A stretch of 7,438 bases of DNA from Marinospirillum sp. (GTDB lineage Bacteria > Pseudomonadota > Gammaproteobacteria > Pseudomonadales > Halomonadaceae): positions 1 through 7,438 of the forward strand of contig SKHR01000092.1 in assembly GCA_007116865.1 (NCBI GenBank), in the 5' to 3' direction. Under the pieces are notes generated by a model. That model had not been told where the DNA came from and did not search any database. It worked only from the letters and a program-made list of their open reading frames with translations. Shown piece by piece: positions 6,025 through 7,438 of this stretch (the first letter of the stretch is position 1; the number at the start of each line of letters is the position of its first letter). The translations under genes and the position numbers were made by a program.

Positions 6025-6944
6025 AAAAAACCAAACACTATCCCCGCTTTTTTGGGCACCCTCGTTACTGGCCAACCTGGTTGGCCATTGCGGGGCTGCA
6101 TCTTTTGGCATGGTTGCCCTGGTCGTTGAAGATGGCAGTGGGCCGTGGCCTCGGTCACCTGGCCTATTGGCTGGCAAAAGAGCGCCGCCACTTCACGGAA
6201 GTGAATATTCGTATGGCCTTCCCTGAGCGTTCCGCCGCTGAGCAGCAGGCGCTGGTGCGCCAGTCTTTTGTTTCTAACGGGATGGGTATTGCTGAAGTGG
6301 CCACTGCCTTGTGCCGTGATACCAGCTTCTTACAGTCTCGGGTTGATTTTGTCGGGCTGGAACACTTCCAGCGGGCCAAGGCCAGTGGCAAGGGTGTGCT
6401 GGTGATGGGGTTTCACTTTTCGGTGATGGATCTGGCTGGTGCGATCCATCGCCCCTTTTGTAAGGTCGATATTTTTTATAAGCCGCATCGCAACCCGCTA
6501 TTCAATTGCTTTATTGAGAAGGGGCGTGAAAAAAACTTCGGCCTGCAGATTCCCAATAAAGATTTAAAAACCGTGGTACGACGCCTGCGCCAAGGCCAGG
6601 CCGTCTGGTACACACCGGATCAGGATTTTGGTCGTAAAGTCAGCGTTTTCGCGCCTTTTTTTGGCGTGGAAGCAGCCAGCATTCTGATGACTCCACGCCT
6701 GGTCAAAATGACCGGTGCCGCGCTGGTGCCGGTTCGTGTTCATCGTCAGCCCGATGCCCGGCGTTATACGCTGGAGTTTCTTCCTGCCGTGACCGACTTC
6801 CCCAGTGGTGATGATGCGGCAGATGTGGCGCGGGTCAATCAGATCATTGAATCGATGATCCGCCTGCATCCAGAGCAGTATCTCTGGATGCATCGGCGCT
6901 TTAAAACCCGTCCACACAAGTCCCAACCCAATCCCTACACCTGA
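6021..6944 (+). CDS. lpxL: Lipid A biosynthesis acyltransferase, LpxL/HtrB family
   Basis: This inner-membrane enzyme transfers a secondary acyl chain, typically lauroyl from acyl-ACP, to a Kdo-lipid A precursor at the cytoplasmic face. The protein has 307 residues, matching E. coli LpxL (306). One hydrophobic anchor lies at about 18-36. The family HX4(D/E) catalytic dyad is H132-D137 in FHFSVMDLAG. Other conserved marks are NIRMAFPE at 62-69, R169 in EKGREKNFG, TPDQDFG at 198-204, VFAPFFG at 209-215 and the C-terminal WMHRRFKTRP at 289-298. The start ATG at 6021 overlaps the tolC stop as ATGA, with AGGA three bases upstream, so translation is probably coupled. LpxL versus LpxM or LpxP cannot be separated reliably from motifs; the length and residue numbering favour LpxL. 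The 3' end overlaps the convergent RND gene by 10 bp. Confidence 0.92.
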   Translation: MKKTKHYPRFFGHPRYWPTWLAIAGLHLLAWLPWSLKMAVGRGLGHLAYWLAKERRHFTEVNIRMAFPERSAAEQQALVRQSFVSNGMGIAEVATALCRDTSFLQSRVDFVGLEHFQRAKASGKGVLVMGFHFSVMDLAGAIHRPFCKVDIFYKPHRNPLFNCFIEKGREKNFGLQIPNKDLKTVVRRLRQGQAVWYTPDQDFGRKVSVFAPFFGVEAASILMTPRLVKMTGAALVPVRVHRQPDARRYTLEFLPAVTDFPSGDDAADVARVNQIIESMIRLHPEQYLWMHRRFKTRPHKSQPNPYT

Positions 6945-7438
6945 GCTGAGCGGCGTTTTTTCCACCAGGCGATGCCTTCTTCCAGCAGGGTGTAGACCCA
7001 GGGCACAAAAATCAGCGCCAGGGTACTGGCGGCCAGCATGCCGCCAACCACCACGGTACCGATTTCCTGACGACTGGCAGCACCGGCACCAGTGGCAAAC
7101 ACCAGTGGTAGGGTGCCGATGATAAAGGTCAGTGCGGTCATGATGATGGCGCGAAAACGCTGGCGGGCGGCGGCCAGGGCGGCCTCTTGGGCAGACAAGC
7201 CCAAACGGCGGTTTTGTGCCGCAAACTCAACCAGCAGGATGGCGTTTTTGGCGGCCAGGCCGATCAGTACCAGCAGCCCAACCTGAAAGTAGATATCATT
7301 GGGGAAGCCACGCAGCATGGCAAACAAAGCCGCGCCTCCTACGGCAAAAGGCACCGCCGAAGCCACCGCGATTGGCAGTGACCAGCGTTCGTACTGAGCG
7401 GCCAGAATTAAAAAGACCGCGATCAGACCCATGGCAAA
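6935..7438 (-). CDS. RND multidrug efflux transporter (HAE-1, AcrB/MexB-like), C-terminal part
   Basis: This is the C-terminal end of a large inner-membrane proton-driven efflux pump. The reading frame continues past the right edge (Phe-Ala before the Met at 7432), so the start is outside the window. The 167 visible residues, of a usual total near 1030-1050, match the last membrane bundle (about TM8 to TM12). VFLILAAQYERWSLPIAV is followed by the hallmark NDIYFQVGLLVLIGLAAKNA and then ILLVEFA. Next come RFRAIIMTALTFIIGTLPL, TGAGAASRQEIGT and VGGMLAASTLALIFVPWVY. The Lys in LAAKNA and the Thr in MTALTF correspond to AcrB K940 and T978 of the proton relay, so this end looks functional. The protein stops with a short basic tail (WWKKRRSAQV). 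Membrane-fusion partner genes, if any, would lie beyond the right edge. The nearby TolC-like protein could be its outer-membrane partner, but the genes are on opposite strands. Confidence 0.95.
   Translation of the reverse strand, partial: FAMGLIAVFLILAAQYERWSLPIAVASAVPFAVGGAALFAMLRGFPNDIYFQVGLLVLIGLAAKNAILLVEFAAQNRRLGLSAQEAALAAARQRFRAIIMTALTFIIGTLPLVFATGAGAASRQEIGTVVVGGMLAASTLALIFVPWVYTLLEEGIAWWKKRRSAQV

Noticed and set aside
6024..6662. Seven-base homopolymer runs in lpxL (A7 at 6024-6030, A7 at 6529-6535, T7 at 6656-6662) as phase-variation tracts
   Set aside because: They encode expected residues (KK, EKN, PFFG), and similar seven-base T runs occur elsewhere in the window, for example near 1277 and 3266. 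The tracts are short for slipped-strand switching.
6942..6961. Intrinsic terminator after lpxL (GC-rich text followed by T6)
   Set aside because: No adequate stem precedes the T6 run, and the run encodes Lys-Lys in the convergent RND gene.
6564..6965. 133-residue open frame opposite the lpxL end
   Set aside because: It overlaps both lpxL and the RND gene in another frame. Both of those have strong family motifs, so this frame is spurious.

Overview
The window looks like an ordinary, gene-dense stretch of chromosome from a Gram-negative gammaproteobacterium. The evidence is an LpxL-type lipid A acyltransferase, a TolC-type outer-membrane channel, a hydrophobe/amphiphile RND pump and a TAXI-type TRAP transporter. 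A TAXI/TRAP permease with the SQDSNVTPP variant, together with a large periplasmic-sensing diguanylate cyclase, would fit a marine or aquatic heterotroph such as an Oceanospirillales-like lineage. That placement is inference, not proof. I see no IS element, integrase, CRISPR array, tRNA or rRNA.

Layout. (1) 1-1091, plus strand: C-terminal part of a fused 4TM/12TM TRAP permease, cut by the window edge. (2) 1110-1640, minus strand: an unrecognised 176-residue protein that runs tail-to-tail into the permease, with a compact hairpin at the junction. (3) 1771-2538, plus strand: a GntR/FadR-type (FCD) regulator divergent from gene 2. (4) 2505-4532, minus strand: a membrane diguanylate cyclase (dCache_3-like sensor, PAS, GGEEF) whose 3' end overlaps the regulator by 34 bp. 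(5) 4533-4725: divergent control region with a TAGAC-N6-GTCTA palindrome. (6) 4726-6024 and 6021-6944, plus strand: tolC-like and lpxL-like genes overlapping by 4 bp (ATGA). (7) 6935-7438, minus strand: 3' end of an RND pump gene that overlaps the lpxL end by 10 bp.

How the genes may work together. The right half has an envelope theme: an outer-membrane export duct, an enzyme that acylates lipid A, and an inner-membrane RND pump that would need a duct of the TolC type. The diguanylate cyclase shares their upstream control region. The left half combines uptake of an unidentified organic acid or similar solute (TRAP) with a metabolite-sensing GntR regulator. That regulatory link is only suggested by proximity.

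There are no gene-free gaps above 200 bp. All three tail-to-tail junctions are very tight: an 18-bp gap, a 34-bp overlap and a 10-bp overlap. I do not see a clearly novel multi-gene system. The best leads are the unrecognised 176-residue protein, the stop-to-stop inverted repeat at the regulator/cyclase junction, the operator-like palindrome upstream of tolC, and the tolC-lpxL translational coupling.
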